This document shows, piece after piece, positions 17,625-27,961 of a DNA stretch of 64,000 bases. Under the pieces are notes generated by a model. The model made no database searches and was not told the DNA's origin. It worked only from the letters and a program-made list of their open reading frames with translations. How positions within the stretch are numbered: the first letter of the stretch is position 1; each line of letters opens with the position of its first letter. A program made the translations under genes and the position numbers. The DNA comes from Pseudomonas sp. GV071 (GTDB lineage Bacteria; Pseudomonadota; Gammaproteobacteria; Pseudomonadales; Pseudomonadaceae): positions 62,001 through 126,000 of the forward strand of contig NZ_QAOJ01000003.1 of the NCBI RefSeq assembly GCF_003050835.1, in the 5' to 3' direction.

Positions 17625-19424
17625 TTAACCATCCAACCTGAGCACTGCAAGGAAGGCTTCTTGTGGAATTTCCACGTTGCCGACTTGCTTCATCCGTTTT
17701 TTACCGGCTTTCTGCTTTTCCAGCAGCTTGCGCTTACGGCTGACGTCACCGCCGTAGCACTTGGCCAATACGTTCTTGCGCAGCGCCTTGACGGTGGTAC
17801 GAGCCACAATCTGCCCGCCGATAGCAGCCTGAATGGCCACATCGAACATCTGCCGCGGGATCAACTCTTTCATCTTCTCGGTCAACGCGCGGCCTTTGTA
17901 GTGCGCGTTGTCGCGGTGCACGATCAGCGCCAGGGCATCGACCTTGTCGCCGTTGATCAGCACATCGAGCTTCACCAGGTTGGCCGACTGATAGCGGTCA
18001 AAATGGTAATCCAGCGAGGCGTAACCGCGGCTGGTGGACTTCAGGCGGTCGAAGAAGTCGAGGACCACTTCGTTCATCGGCAGGTCGTAGCTGACCTGCA
18101 CCTGGGTACCGAGGAACAGCATGTCGCGCTGCACGCCACGTTTTTCGATACACAGGGTGATGACGTTGCCCAGGTGTTCCTGCGGCACCAGGATGTTGGC
18201 GCGCACGATCGGCTCGCGCATGTCCTCGATGGCCGACAGGTCTGGCAGCTTCGACGGGTTGTCGACGTAGATGGTCTCGCCATTCTTCAACAGCAATTCG
18301 AAGATTACCGTTGGCGCGGTGGTGATCAGGTCCAGGTCGTACTCGCGCTCAAGGCGCTCCTGGATGATTTCCATGTGCAGCATGCCGAGGAAGCCGCAAC
18401 GGAAGCCGAAGCCTAGAGCGTCGGAGCTTTCTGGCAGGTACTGCAGAGACGAGTCGTTGAGGGTCAGCTTCTGCAGCGCTTCGCGGAAATCTTCGAAGTC
18501 ATCCGAGCTGACCGGGAACAGACCGGCGTATACCTGCGGTTGAATACGTTTGAAGCCCGGCAGCACGTCGACGTCTGGCGTCGAGCTGAGGGTCAGGGTG
18601 TCACCCACTGGCGCACCGTGAATGTCCTTGATGCCGGCGATGATGAAGCCCACTTCGCCGGCTTTCAGGTCGACGGTGGCGGTGTGCTTGGGGGTGAAGA
18701 CACCGACGCTGTCCACCAGGTGGATCTTGCCGGTGGACTTGACCAGAATCTTGTCGCCCTTCTTCACGCAGCCGTGGCGCACGCGCACCAACGAGACCAC
18801 GCCCAGGTAGTTGTCGAACCAGGAGTCGATGATCAGCGCTTGCAGCGGATCTTCGATATTGCCGGTGGGTGCCGGAATGGTCGCCACCAGGCGTTCGAGC
18901 ACTTCATCCACGCCCATGCCGCTCTTGGCACTGCAGGCCACGGCGTCGGTGGCGTCGATGCCGATGATTTTCTCGATTTCTTCTTTGACGCGGTCCGGAT
19001 CGGCCTGCGGCAGGTCCATCTTGTTCAGCACGGGCATGACTTCCAGGCCCTGCTCGATGGCGGTGTAGCAGTTGGCAACCGACTGCGCTTCCACACCCTG
19101 ACCGGCGTCCACCACCAGCAAGGCGCCTTCGCAGGCAGCCAGCGAACGGCTGACTTCGTAGGTGAAGTCAACGTGGCCGGGGGTGTCAATGAAGTTCAGT
19201 TGGTAGGTTTTGCCGTCGCGCGCCTTGTAATGCAAGGTGACGCTGTGGGCCTTGATGGTGATCCCGCGCTCGCGCTCGAGGTCCATGGAGTCGAGGACCT
19301 GGGCTTCCATTTCGCGCTCGGACAAGCCGCCGCACATCTGGATGAAACGGTCGGCCAGGGTCGATTTGCCGTGGTCGATGTGGGCGATGATGGAGAAATT
19401 ACGGATATGACTCAGGTCACTCAC
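17625..19424 (-). CDS. lepA: Elongation factor 4 (LepA)
   Basis: 599 residues. A ribosome-associated translational GTPase: G1 HIDHGKST, G2/G3 region with DTPGHVDF, G4 NKMDLPQAD, then EF-G-like domains and the LepA-specific C-terminal domain ([25 protein letters not shown]). Full length for the family. First gene of the lepA-lepB unit. Confidence 0.98.
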   Translation of the reverse strand: MSDLSHIRNFSIIAHIDHGKSTLADRFIQMCGGLSEREMEAQVLDSMDLERERGITIKAHSVTLHYKARDGKTYQLNFIDTPGHVDFTYEVSRSLAACEGALLVVDAGQGVEAQSVANCYTAIEQGLEVMPVLNKMDLPQADPDRVKEEIEKIIGIDATDAVACSAKSGMGVDEVLERLVATIPAPTGNIEDPLQALIIDSWFDNYLGVVSLVRVRHGCVKKGDKILVKSTGKIHLVDSVGVFTPKHTATVDLKAGEVGFIIAGIKDIHGAPVGDTLTLSSTPDVDVLPGFKRIQPQVYAGLFPVSSDDFEDFREALQKLTLNDSSLQYLPESSDALGFGFRCGFLGMLHMEIIQERLEREYDLDLITTAPTVIFELLLKNGETIYVDNPSKLPDLSAIEDMREPIVRANILVPQEHLGNVITLCIEKRGVQRDMLFLGTQVQVSYDLPMNEVVLDFFDRLKSTSRGYASLDYHFDRYQSANLVKLDVLINGDKVDALALIVHRDNAHYKGRALTEKMKELIPRQMFDVAIQAAIGGQIVARTTVKALRKNVLAKCYGGDVSRKRKLLEKQKAGKKRMKQVGNVEIPQEAFLAVLRLDG

Positions 19425-19530
19425 AGATCAACACTCAAAAAGGCCGCAGGCAGACTGCCCGCCGAAAAATAGCCGGGAAGTGTACCCGATCAGCGGCGCG
19501 GACGTCACCCGTGCCGCCGACCGGCGCCCA

Positions 19531-19557
19531 TGAAAAAGGGCGGTAAAAACCGCCCTT
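19531..19557 (-). terminator. Rho-independent terminator of the muc operon
   Basis: Read on the minus strand just after mucD, AAGGGCGGT, a four-base loop and ACCGCCCTT form a 9-bp stem followed by a short T-run (TTTC). It separates the algU-muc operon from lepA. Confidence 0.85.
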
Positions 19558-19578
19558 CTGTGCATTACCGCTGCCGTG

Positions 19579-21015
19579 TCATTCCGACAACTTGAAGGTA
19601 ATGAAGCTCGCGCGGCCTTCGCGCAGTACGCGCATCGACACCGAACGGTTCTTCGGCAGGGCCTGAGCGACCTGGGTGAAGGTCTTGGCCGAGTCGATGG
19701 CTTGATTATTCAGGTGAGTGATAACGTCGCCTGGACGCAGACCGATCAGGGCGGCCGGGCCGTCCTGCACTTCCTTGATCACCACACCGCCCTTCAGATC
19801 CAGCGATTTGCGCTCGTCATCGCTAAGCTCAGCGACTTTCACGCCCATGCGGTTGCTGCTGCGCTCGATGGCCGACTCGCCGCCACCGTTGGCCGCGACT
19901 TCGCCATCTTCGGCCGGCAGGTTGCCGATGGTCAGTTCGAGTTTCTTGCGCGCGCCTTCACGGATCACTTCCAGCTCGGCTTTGGTGCCGGCTTTCAGGC
20001 GACCGACCAGGTGCGGCAGGTCAGCTGACATGATGATCGGCTGGCCATTGAGGCTCAGAATCACGTCGCCCACTTGCAGACCACCTTTGGCAGCCGGGCC
20101 GTCTTCCATCACTTGAGCAACCAGAGCGCCAGCCGGCTTGTCCAGGCCGAAGGATTCAGCCAGGTCTTTGTTGACCTCCTGAATCACCACACCCAGCCAG
20201 CCGCGGCTGACCTTGCCTTCGGTTTTCAACTGATTGGCCACATCCATCGCCACATCCATCGGAATGGCGAACGACAGGCCCATGAAACCACCGGAACGGG
20301 TAAAGATCTGCGAGTTGATACCAATCACTTCGCCCGCCAGGTTGAACAGCGGACCACCGGAGTTACCCGGGTTGATCGCCACGTCGGTCTGAATGAACGG
20401 CACGTAGCTTTCATTCGGCAGGCTGCGGCCCTTGGCACTGACGATACCGGCGGTGGCCGAATGGTCGAAGCCAAACGGCGAACCGATGGCCAGCACCCAG
20501 GCACCGACTTTCAGGTCGTCGGACTTGCCGATTTTCACCACCGGCAGGTTCTTGCCCTCAACTTTCAGCAGAGCCACGTCGGTGCGCGGGTCGGCACCAA
20601 TCAGCTTGGCCTTCAGCTCACTGCGGTCGGACAGACGCACGATGATTTCGTCGGCGCCGCTGACCACGTGGTTGTTGGTCAGCACATAACCGTCTGGGGA
20701 AATGATGAAACCGGAACCCAGCGACTGCGCGCCGCGTTGCTGCTGACGCCCCTGCGGGTTGCGCGGTTGCTGCGGCAGATTACGTTCGAAGAATTCGCGA
20801 AAGCCTGGCGGCAGGCCTTCAAGGTCGGGGATGCCAGACTGGGAGTTGCCTGCCACCTGGTCCGGCACCTTTTGCGTAGTGCTGATGTTCACCACGGCGG
20901 GCGCGGCGGCCTCGACCAAGGAAGTGAAGTCAGGCAGTTCGGCATGGGCAGTCACAGCCTGCCCGAGTAAAAACAACGTCAGAAACGCAGATAAGCCAGA
21001 TTTCAGGCTAAGCAT
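19579..21015 (-). CDS. mucD: Periplasmic serine protease MucD (DegP/HtrA family)
   Basis: 478 residues from the ATG at 21013-21015, with GGGAG 9 bases upstream. Signal peptide ends at THA... VTAHA-EL. Trypsin-like domain with the catalytic triad His in TNNHVV, Asp in RTDVALLKV and Ser in NPGNSGGPLF, followed by two PDZ domains (about 265-355 and 380-470). It degrades misfolded envelope proteins and restrains AlgU activation in P. aeruginosa. Here it follows mucB directly, with a 123-base gap in which no mucC is present. Confidence 0.96.
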   Translation of the reverse strand: MLSLKSGLSAFLTLFLLGQAVTAHAELPDFTSLVEAAAPAVVNISTTQKVPDQVAGNSQSGIPDLEGLPPGFREFFERNLPQQPRNPQGRQQQRGAQSLGSGFIISPDGYVLTNNHVVSGADEIIVRLSDRSELKAKLIGADPRTDVALLKVEGKNLPVVKIGKSDDLKVGAWVLAIGSPFGFDHSATAGIVSAKGRSLPNESYVPFIQTDVAINPGNSGGPLFNLAGEVIGINSQIFTRSGGFMGLSFAIPMDVAMDVANQLKTEGKVSRGWLGVVIQEVNKDLAESFGLDKPAGALVAQVMEDGPAAKGGLQVGDVILSLNGQPIIMSADLPHLVGRLKAGTKAELEVIREGARKKLELTIGNLPAEDGEVAANGGGESAIERSSNRMGVKVAELSDDERKSLDLKGGVVIKEVQDGPAALIGLRPGDVITHLNNQAIDSAKTFTQVAQALPKNRSVSMRVLREGRASFITFKLSE

Positions 21016-21138
21016 CGACTTCAGCTCCCAGTAAGGACCAGCAAATACCACATGAATTGCCGCACTCAGGGAGCACGGCATACGACTCTATGGCTAACGC
21101 GCACATGCCCTGGGCACGCACCCGAAAAACTCGACGAC

Positions 21139-22086
21139 TTATTGCGCCGCCTGCATATCCCCAGCGCGCATCGACAAGGCGACGCGCTCGGCCGTCCCCA
21201 ACGGGATTTCGCCAATCACCGTCACCATCACATCACCGGCTGTCGTGGAGATGCGTTTGGATACCGCAACGGTTGGACCTAACTGGGTGCGAGCGTCTTC
21301 CACGGTGGCGCCGTGCAGTGGCTCAAGAAATACGGAAAAACGTGCCAAGCCATCGCCATACATCAGGCAAGCCACCGGCTCGGAATTCACCACACTGTGG
21401 CGCTCCACGGCGCTGTTCAGGGCAAAACCAGGCGGCAGCCATTCGGAGTGCCAGGCCTTGGGATCAACGTTTTTGCTTTCAGCGAAACGCACCGGCTGGC
21501 AGGTGGAACCTGGTTTCAGGTCTGCCTCGGCAGGGGCGTTCATATCGATGCTGGAAAATTGGAAACGCTCGAGCAACTGGCCCTTCTCGTTCAACAGCAG
21601 GGACTTCAGCGGCAGACCAGTTTCACGGTCCAGATGGAGTTCGAAGCCATATCGATGCTGGTCACGCGGCAACACTGCCAGCACCACGGCGTCGCGACCG
21701 GCAACGCGCGACTCACCAATAATGCGCAAGTCGTACCAGGCAGCCAGCTGTTTTGCGTCGAGGGCGCGCGCCGGCCAGTTCTGACCATCGGCAACCGAAT
21801 CGGCCAAGCCACCGCTGACACACTCCGCGCGACCATTTACTCGCAGCACTTCCTGCACCGGACCATCGAGCTGCAAAAGGCGCTCGCGCACTTCGGCACC
21901 ACCAGATGCCTGATGCCAGATCGTGTGAGTGGAAAAACTGCCGTTACGTTCATAGACGAACGTACCGTGGAAACTCTGTTGCTGTTCCGCCTCAGCGAGG
22001 CGGCCCAGCCAATCTTGCGCGTCGGTGGCGTGCACTGGCAGGGCCAGTACGCCACCTAGCAGAACCAGGTAGGAAAGTCCGCGCAT
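21139..22086 (-). CDS. mucB: Sigma-factor AlgU regulatory protein MucB (RseB-like)
   Basis: 315 residues with a signal peptide (ending PVHA-TD). The large MucB/RseB lipid-sensing domain starts at WLGRLAEAEQQQSFHGTFVYERNG and a smaller C-terminal domain follows. In the periplasm it binds MucA and shields it from regulated proteolysis. Nine bases separate it from mucA. Confidence 0.95.
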   Translation of the reverse strand: MRGLSYLVLLGGVLALPVHATDAQDWLGRLAEAEQQQSFHGTFVYERNGSFSTHTIWHQASGGAEVRERLLQLDGPVQEVLRVNGRAECVSGGLADSVADGQNWPARALDAKQLAAWYDLRIIGESRVAGRDAVVLAVLPRDQHRYGFELHLDRETGLPLKSLLLNEKGQLLERFQFSSIDMNAPAEADLKPGSTCQPVRFAESKNVDPKAWHSEWLPPGFALNSAVERHSVVNSEPVACLMYGDGLARFSVFLEPLHGATVEDARTQLGPTVAVSKRISTTAGDVMVTVIGEIPLGTAERVALSMRAGDMQAAQ

Positions 22087-22094
22087 GATCCTCC

Positions 22095-22697
22095 TCAGCG
22101 GTTTTCCAGACTTGCAGCACGCGCATAAGGCAGAACACTGTCAGAACCGCTCATCGCTGCCTGTTGTGCGTGTTGACGCAGATAACCAGGCAGACGTTGT
22201 TCATGCCAGTTCAGCTGGCTTGGACGCACGGCCTTGGACTGCTGAGCCGATACCGGCTCGGAGCTTTCGGTGTAACCGGCCAGCAGCGCAGCGCCTTGAA
22301 CTTGCGGCATCGGCAGGGTCGGCTGAACGTTGTTCTGGGCCAGTTGGGTGCCCATCACTTCGTCCTGGTTGTACAAACGCACACCAGCCAGCACTGCCAG
22401 GGTCACCGAAGCGGCGACCGCCAGACGACCCAGCCCACGCCAGCGACCCGCTACTGCTGCCACTGGCGCGGCAACCGGGGAAGCTTCGTCGGCGAGCGCC
22501 TTGGATACCGCCGCAGCGATATCGAGGTTCGGCACCAGCAGGTCTTTGTGCATGACTGCACGAGCTACTTGGTAGCGCGCCCAAGTCGAGCGCAATTCAG
22601 CGTCATCGCTGGCGCTGAGCACACGGCGCAACTCCAACTCGTCCGCCTCGTTATCCATAATGGCGGACAACGATTCTTGCAGGGCTTCACGACTCAT
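22095..22697 (-). CDS. mucA: Anti-sigma factor MucA
   Basis: 200 residues from the ATG at 22695-22697 (MSREALQESLSAIMDNEADELELRR). The N-terminal part binds AlgU; one membrane segment at about 85-104 (LAVAASVTLAVLAGVRLY); the periplasmic tail contacts MucB. The frame is intact throughout, so there is no mucoidy-type truncation. Confidence 0.96.
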   Translation of the reverse strand: MSREALQESLSAIMDNEADELELRRVLSASDDAELRSTWARYQVARAVMHKDLLVPNLDIAAAVSKALADEASPVAAPVAAVAGRWRGLGRLAVAASVTLAVLAGVRLYNQDEVMGTQLAQNNVQPTLPMPQVQGAALLAGYTESSEPVSAQQSKAVRPSQLNWHEQRLPGYLRQHAQQAAMSGSDSVLPYARAASLENR

Positions 22698-22728
22698 GGC
22701 GATTCCTCTCTTGGCTAGCGCCGCTGTC

Positions 22729-23310
22729 TCAGGCTCCCTGCAACAGAGGTTGCAGGACTTTATCAATGGCCTCACGAGCACGGAAAATCCGCGACCGTAC
22801 AGTACCTACTGGACATTGCATGACGCTGGCAATGTCTTCGTAACTCAGACCGTCGAACTCTCGCAAAGTTAGCGCGGTGCGCAAATCTTCTGGCAATTGT
22901 TCGATGGTTCGATGCACGGCGTTTTCAATTTCATCGCGTAGCATCAACCGCTCTGGAGATTCGATGTCCTTGAGTGCGTGATCGCCCTCGTAGAACTCCG
23001 CATCTTCAGCGCTTACATCACTTTCCGGGGGCCGCCGACCGCGCGACACCAGGTGGTTCTTCGCCGTGTTGATGGCGATGCGGTACAGCCATGTATAAAA
23101 GGCGCTGTCACCGCGAAAGTTAGCCAGTGCACGGAAAGCCTTGATAAAAGCTTCCTGGGCAACATCCTGAGCTTCATGAGGATCGTGCACAAAACGCACT
23201 ATCAACCCGAGAATCTTGTGCTGATACTTCAGCACCAACAGATCAAAAGCTCGTTTGTCGCCACGCTGCACCCGCTCGACCAACTGCTGATCATCTTCCT
23301 GGGTAAGCAT
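22729..23310 (-). CDS. algU: Extracytoplasmic-function sigma factor AlgU (RpoE-like)
   Basis: 193 residues from the ATG at 23308-23310, preceded by GAGGAG. Nearly the same as P. aeruginosa AlgU over its whole length, e.g. QHKILGLIVRFVHD in region 2 and GLSYEDIASVMQCPVGTVRSRIFRAREAID in region 4. It directs transcription of envelope-stress and exopolysaccharide genes. An AlgU-type promoter upstream indicates autoregulation. Confidence 0.98.
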   Translation of the reverse strand: MLTQEDDQQLVERVQRGDKRAFDLLVLKYQHKILGLIVRFVHDPHEAQDVAQEAFIKAFRALANFRGDSAFYTWLYRIAINTAKNHLVSRGRRPPESDVSAEDAEFYEGDHALKDIESPERLMLRDEIENAVHRTIEQLPEDLRTALTLREFDGLSYEDIASVMQCPVGTVRSRIFRAREAIDKVLQPLLQGA

Positions 23311-23683
23311 GAACACTCCTCAATTGAGTTCGGAGAGAATGCCGTTCCAGCAAGTGAATCAACTTGCCAAGATAGACTCGGGTCTTGCGCAAAAGTTCTC
23401 CCCTCCAAACACGTTCCGCACACATATTCTTTTGTCTTGCACGGAATCGCGCAGCACGACCAACGCGCCGGCTGCGCGGATAATCTTGTCACCGGTTTAG
23501 TTGTAATGAGTGCGCGACATGCCGCTCTCGATACAACCCAAACGGCATTGTCCCCATCTGGGTGACTGCCTATGGAACCTGGAAGTCTAAGAAAGTTCCC
23601 AGGGCCTGTTGGCCGTCATAAGCGCGCTATTGTGCAGCCGGCCCCGTCTATATACTAGTGGCCGCTTCTCGTGGAATTCGAAC
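23311..23683. other. Divergent algU/nadB promoter region
   Basis: 373 bases with no credible gene. Leftward it holds the AlgU-type promoter (listed separately). Rightward, TATACT at 23651-23656 is a plausible -10 for nadB with a poor -35, giving a leader of about 20 bases. Nothing else stands out. Confidence 0.6.
23372..23398 (-). promoter_or_regulatory. AlgU-dependent promoter of algU
   Basis: On the minus strand, GAACTT (23393-23398), 16 bases, then TCTAT (23372-23376) fits the AlgU/RpoE consensus GAACTT-N16/17-TCTGA. It is 62 bases upstream of the algU ATG, consistent with positive autoregulation known for this sigma factor. Confidence 0.78.
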
Positions 23684-25300
23684 ATGAGCCAACATTTTCA
23701 GCACGACGTTCTGGTCATCGGTAGCGGCGCTGCCGGCCTTACTCTAGCCCTTACTCTGCCTAGCCATTTGCGCATTGCGGTGCTTAGTAAAGGCGACCTC
23801 ACAAATGGTTCAACTTATTGGGCGCAGGGTGGCGTTGCCGCTGTGCTCGATACCGACGACACCGTCGAATCCCACGTTGCCGACACCCTTGATGCCGGCG
23901 CCGGCCTATGCCGTGAAGACGCCGTGCGCTTCACCGTCGAACACAGCCGCGAAGCCATCGAATGGCTGATCGAGCAAGGCGTTCCGTTCACCCGCGACGA
24001 TGAAACAGCGCGTGAAGACGGAGGCTTCGAATTCCACCTGACCCGCGAGGGCGGCCACAGTCATAGGCGCATCATCCATGCCGCCGATGCCACTGGCGCG
24101 GCGATTTTCAATACCCTGCTGGCCCAGGCCCGTCAGCGGCCGAATATCGAACTGCTGGAACAGCGCGTCGCGGTCGATCTGATCACCGAACGTAAACTCG
24201 GCCTGCCTGGCCACAATTGCCTGGGCGCTTACGTACTGAACCGCAACAGCGGTGAGGTCGACACCTATGGCGCGCGCTTCACCGTGCTGGCCAGCGGCGG
24301 TGCGGCGAAGGTCTACCTCTACACCAGCAACCCGGACGGCGCCTGTGGCGATGGCATCGCCATGGCCTGGCGCGCCGGCTGCCGGGTGGGCAACCTGGAA
24401 TTCAACCAGTTCCACCCCACCTGCCTGTATCACCCCAAGGCCAAGAGTTTCCTGATCACCGAGGCCATCCGTGGCGAAGGCGGCTTGCTCAAGCTGCCCA
24501 ACGGAGAACGTTTCATGCAGCGCTTCGACCCACGGGCCGAGCTGGCCCCGCGCGACATCGTCGCCCGCGCCATCGACCATGAAATGAAGCGCCTGGGGGT
24601 CGACTGCCTGTACCTGGACATCAGCCACAAACCGGCCGAGTTCATCAAAAGCCACTTCCCCACTGTTTATGAGCGCTGCCTGGGCTTTGGCATCGACATC
24701 ACCAAGGAAGCCATCCCGGTGGTTCCCGCCGCGCATTACACCTGCGGCGGCGTGGTGGTCGACCAACATGGCCACACCGATGTGCCCGGCCTCTACGCCA
24801 TCGGCGAAACCACCTTCACCGGCCTGCACGGCGCCAACCGCATGGCCAGCAACTCGCTGCTGGAGTGTTTCGTGTACGCCCGCTCGGCAGCGGCAGACAT
24901 TCTTCAGCAACTCGCGACCAGCGCCGCGCGCCCTACCCTGCCGAGCTGGGACGCCAGCCAGGTGACCGACTCCGATGAAGACGTGATCATCGCCCACAAC
25001 TGGGATGAGCTGCGGCGCTTCATGTGGGACTACGTCGGCATCGTGCGCACTAACAAGCGCCTGCAACGCGCCCAGCATCGGGTGCGCCTGCTGCTGGATG
25101 AAATCGACGAGTTCTATAGCAACTATAAGGTCAGCCGCGACTTGATCGAGCTGCGTAACCTGGCCCAGGTCGCCGAACTGATCATTCGTTCCGCTATGCA
25201 GCGCAAAGAGTCCCGCGGCCTGCATTACACCCTGGACTATCCAGAGCAGTTGCCCGAAGCACGCGACACTATTCTGGTGCCGCCCATCTACGGCGAGTGA
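23684..25300 (+). CDS. nadB: L-aspartate oxidase
   Basis: 538 residues from ATGAGCCAACA at 23684. Oxidises L-aspartate to iminoaspartate, the first step of NAD synthesis. FAD-binding [13 protein letters not shown] at the N-terminus, the STYWAQGG motif, the FAD-contact segment [26 protein letters not shown] and a C-terminal helical domain are those of NadB. The last 32 bases overlap the convergent ygfX-like gene. Confidence 0.97.
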   Translation: MSQHFQHDVLVIGSGAAGLTLALTLPSHLRIAVLSKGDLTNGSTYWAQGGVAAVLDTDDTVESHVADTLDAGAGLCREDAVRFTVEHSREAIEWLIEQGVPFTRDDETAREDGGFEFHLTREGGHSHRRIIHAADATGAAIFNTLLAQARQRPNIELLEQRVAVDLITERKLGLPGHNCLGAYVLNRNSGEVDTYGARFTVLASGGAAKVYLYTSNPDGACGDGIAMAWRAGCRVGNLEFNQFHPTCLYHPKAKSFLITEAIRGEGGLLKLPNGERFMQRFDPRAELAPRDIVARAIDHEMKRLGVDCLYLDISHKPAEFIKSHFPTVYERCLGFGIDITKEAIPVVPAAHYTCGGVVVDQHGHTDVPGLYAIGETTFTGLHGANRMASNSLLECFVYARSAAADILQQLATSAARPTLPSWDASQVTDSDEDVIIAHNWDELRRFMWDYVGIVRTNKRLQRAQHRVRLLLDEIDEFYSNYKVSRDLIELRNLAQVAELIIRSAMQRKESRGLHYTLDYPEQLPEARDTILVPPIYGE

Positions 25301-25706
25301 ATTTCAGCCGCACACGCAGTTGCCGGTGGCTATCCGCCGGCAACGCGTCGGCGGCGATGCACAGCCCCCGCACCCACCACTGCCCCGGCAGACGAAAGCG
25401 CAACACGATCAGTGGCGGCAGCGCCAGGCTGTCAGGACGCAGTTGCACCGACTGCCAGCGGCCATCGGAATAACCCAGGTACCAGCCATCGGCATCATGG
25501 CGAATGGCGCAAAAGCCCGCCGCGCGTTGCCGCCATGCCCAGCCGGCGTGAACCGCCCATAGCGCCACGCCCAGCACAGTTGCCCAGAAAGGAAGGGCCG
25601 CCGTCAGCAAGGCGACCAGAGCGCACAGGTGTGCGCCGAAGGAAAACACCGCCAGTCGCCGTGAGGCCTGCCAGCGGCATTCGAAGGTCTTACTTGGGCT
25701 GGACAC
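25269..25706 (-). CDS. YgfX (CptA)-type membrane protein
   Basis: 145 residues. Two adjacent hydrophobic segments (about 18-52), then a small soluble domain ([19 protein letters not shown]). Layout and position directly after sdhE match YgfX/CptA, described in E. coli as the toxin partner of YgfY/SdhE although that role is disputed. Its start lies inside the sdhE 3' end (17-base overlap) and its 3' end overlaps nadB on the other strand. Confidence 0.82.
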   Translation of the reverse strand: MSSPSKTFECRWQASRRLAVFSFGAHLCALVALLTAALPFWATVLGVALWAVHAGWAWRQRAAGFCAIRHDADGWYLGYSDGRWQSVQLRPDSLALPPLIVLRFRLPGQWWVRGLCIAADALPADSHRQLRVRLKFTRRRWAAPE

Positions 25707-25944
25707 GGTCCAGAATCATCCGGACCATGCGCTTGAGATCGGCATCTTCCGGTTCGCCGCGCTGCATGAACCAGCCGAACATGTCCTGGTCCTCGCATTC
25801 CAGCAGTTTGCGATAGCGCTCGCGGTCTGCGTCATCCAGGGTCGGGTAGACTTCGCGTACGAAGGGCACCAGCAGCACATCAAGCTCCAGCATGCCGCGG
25901 CGGCTGTGCCAGAACAGGCGGTTCAGTTCAATTTCGTCGACCAT
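25690..25944 (-). CDS. sdhE: FAD assembly factor SdhE
   Basis: 84 residues. SdhE attaches FAD covalently to the SdhA flavoprotein. The diagnostic RGMLELD motif is at residues 16-22, followed by the family's helical bundle ([17 protein letters not shown]). It precedes and overlaps the ygfX-like gene, the typical pairing. Confidence 0.95.
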   Translation of the reverse strand: MVDEIELNRLFWHSRRGMLELDVLLVPFVREVYPTLDDADRERYRKLLECEDQDMFGWFMQRGEPEDADLKRMVRMILDRVQPK

Positions 25945-26065
25945 TAAAGCGGCTCCTGCAAAATAGGCCGGCAGTATAGCGGCGCCACGCCGTTACCGGC
26001 ACCCGCTGACAAGCTCAAGGCAGGGCCCTATGATTAGCCCCCAGACTTTCAATCAGCGATCCCCC

Positions 26066-27007
26066 ATGGCCGATTCTGCTTTTTTCTGCACGCTGTCCCA
26101 CGAAGGCGTTCTCGCCGTTCGCGGCCCCGACGCCAGCAAATTTCTCCAAGGCCAGGTCACCTGTAACCTCAATTACCTCAGCGACAGCAATGCCAGCCTC
26201 GGCGCCCGCTGCACCCCCAAGGGCCGCATGCTGTCGAGCTTCCGCATTGTCAGTGAAGGCGATGGTTACCTGTTGGCGCTGGCCAGCGAGTTGCTCGAGT
26301 CACAACTCAGCGACCTGAAAAAGTACGCCGTATTCTCTAAATCGACCCTCAGCGATGACAGCGCCGCGTGGCTGCGCCTGGGCCTGCACAACGCCGACGA
26401 GCTGCTCAGCGAGCTCGGCCTGCTGCTGCCCACCGAAGCCGACGGGGTTGCCCGTGGTGACAATCTGTTCGCCATCCGCCTGCCAGACGGCCGTATCGAG
26501 CTCTGGGCTAACCAAGCCATCAGCGCCGAGGTGCTGCAACAAATCCGCAGCAAACTGCCGGAACAGCCGCTCAACACCTGGTTGCTGGCCCAGGTGCGCG
26601 CCGGCATCGGCCAAGTGTTCGGTGCCACCCGCGAGCTGTTTATCCCGCAAATGATCAATTTGCAGGCCGTGGGCGGCGTGAGTTTCAAGAAAGGTTGCTA
26701 CACCGGCCAGGAAATCGTGGCGCGCATGCAGTACCTGGGCAAGCTCAAACGCCGCCTGCAGCGCCTGAGCCTGGAAGGCGCCGAGCTGCCCGCGGTGGCC
26801 AGCGAATTGTTTTCTCCGGTGCACCGCTCCAGCGTCGGTGAGGTGGTATTGGCTGCACAAAGCGAAACGGGCGTGGAACTGCTCGCGGTATTGCAGGAAG
26901 ATGCCGTCAGTGATGGACGGATTCATCTTGGTAGCGAAACCGGCCCGGCCCTGCAGTTATTGGACCTGCCCTACACCTTGAATTCGGATCGCGAGATCCA
27001 GCGTTAA
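26066..27007 (+). CDS. ygfZ: Folate-binding protein YgfZ
   Basis: 313 residues from the ATG at 26066. The family motif K-G-C-Y-x-G-Q-E appears in KKGCYTGQEIVARMQY (about residue 213). YgfZ is a GcvT-like folate protein that helps maintain Fe-S enzymes such as MiaB. It stands divergent from sdhE with about 120 bases between. Confidence 0.94.
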   Translation: MADSAFFCTLSHEGVLAVRGPDASKFLQGQVTCNLNYLSDSNASLGARCTPKGRMLSSFRIVSEGDGYLLALASELLESQLSDLKKYAVFSKSTLSDDSAAWLRLGLHNADELLSELGLLLPTEADGVARGDNLFAIRLPDGRIELWANQAISAEVLQQIRSKLPEQPLNTWLLAQVRAGIGQVFGATRELFIPQMINLQAVGGVSFKKGCYTGQEIVARMQYLGKLKRRLQRLSLEGAELPAVASELFSPVHRSSVGEVVLAAQSETGVELLAVLQEDAVSDGRIHLGSETGPALQLLDLPYTLNSDREIQR

Positions 27008-27055
27008 CCCCATTTTTTCCTCCGCCAAGCGTCTTCGGCGCTTAGAGAAACGTCC

Positions 27056-27892
27056 ATGAGCAAACTTGCTGACAAAGTCCAACATGAACTGATTCAGGCC
27101 ATCGACAACGATGAACTGGTGCTGCCAACCCTTCCCGAGGTGGCCCTGAAAGTTCGCGAAGCCGCCGAAGACCCGGACATCAGCATCCCCCAGCTGAGCA
27201 AAGTGATCGGCAATGACGCTGCCCTCACCGCGCGCATCATCAAGGTGGTGAACAGCCCGCTGCTGCGCACCAACAAGGAAATCACTGACCTGCAGATGGC
27301 CGTCGGCCGCCTGGGTATCAATTACACCTGCAACCTGGCCACCGGCCTGGCGATGGAGCAGATGTTCCAGGCCACCTCCGACGTGGTCGACCGCAAAATG
27401 CGCGAAGTGTGGAACAAGAGCACCGAAATCGCCGGTATCAGCCACGTTCTGTGCCGTCACTACACCCGCCTGATGCCGGACCAGGCCACCCTCGCCGGCC
27501 TGATCCACCAGATTGGCGTGCTGCCGATTCTCACCTACGCCGAGGAACACGATGAGTTGCTGTCCGACTCCATCAGCCTCAACCATGTGATCGAGAAAAT
27601 TCACCCGATCATTGGCGACAAAATCCTCAAGGCGTGGGATTTCCCCGAGAACATTGCCATTCTGCCGAGCCAGTACCTGGACTTCACCCGCAACTCGCCG
27701 AAGGTCGATTACGTCGACATCGTGCAAGTGGCCACGCTGCAGAGCTACCTGGGCAGCGAGCACCCGTACACCCAGCTCGACTGGTCGCAGATTCCGGCCT
27801 TCGCCAAGCTCGGCCTGGACCCAAGCGCCGACCTGAATGCCGACGAAGACCTGTCCGCTGCCATGGAAGCGGCCATGAGCATGCTGCAGTAA
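27056..27892 (+). CDS. HDOD-domain signalling protein
   Basis: 278 residues. The HDOD fold, a catalytically dead relative of HD phosphohydrolases, spans about residues 20-215: LPTLPEVALKVREAAEDPDISIPQLSKVIGNDAALTARIIKVVNSP at the N-terminus and LAGLIHQIGVLPILTYAE. HDOD proteins act as adaptors in signalling, chemotaxis and stress responses. No output domain is attached, so the partner is unknown. It lies 48 bases after ygfZ and may share its transcript. A second HDOD gene is at 38774. Confidence 0.9.
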   Translation: MSKLADKVQHELIQAIDNDELVLPTLPEVALKVREAAEDPDISIPQLSKVIGNDAALTARIIKVVNSPLLRTNKEITDLQMAVGRLGINYTCNLATGLAMEQMFQATSDVVDRKMREVWNKSTEIAGISHVLCRHYTRLMPDQATLAGLIHQIGVLPILTYAEEHDELLSDSISLNHVIEKIHPIIGDKILKAWDFPENIAILPSQYLDFTRNSPKVDYVDIVQVATLQSYLGSEHPYTQLDWSQIPAFAKLGLDPSADLNADEDLSAAMEAAMSMLQ

Positions 27893-27961
27893 CAGCGTCA
27901 CCAAGCAGTCACGGCGATTTGCCACTATGCTGAGCCGCATGGCTTGGATGGGGATCGACCT

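Noticed and set aside
22095-22697. Mucoid-type frameshift in mucA
   Set aside because: The frame reads through to a normal C-terminus with membrane segment and periplasmic tail intact.
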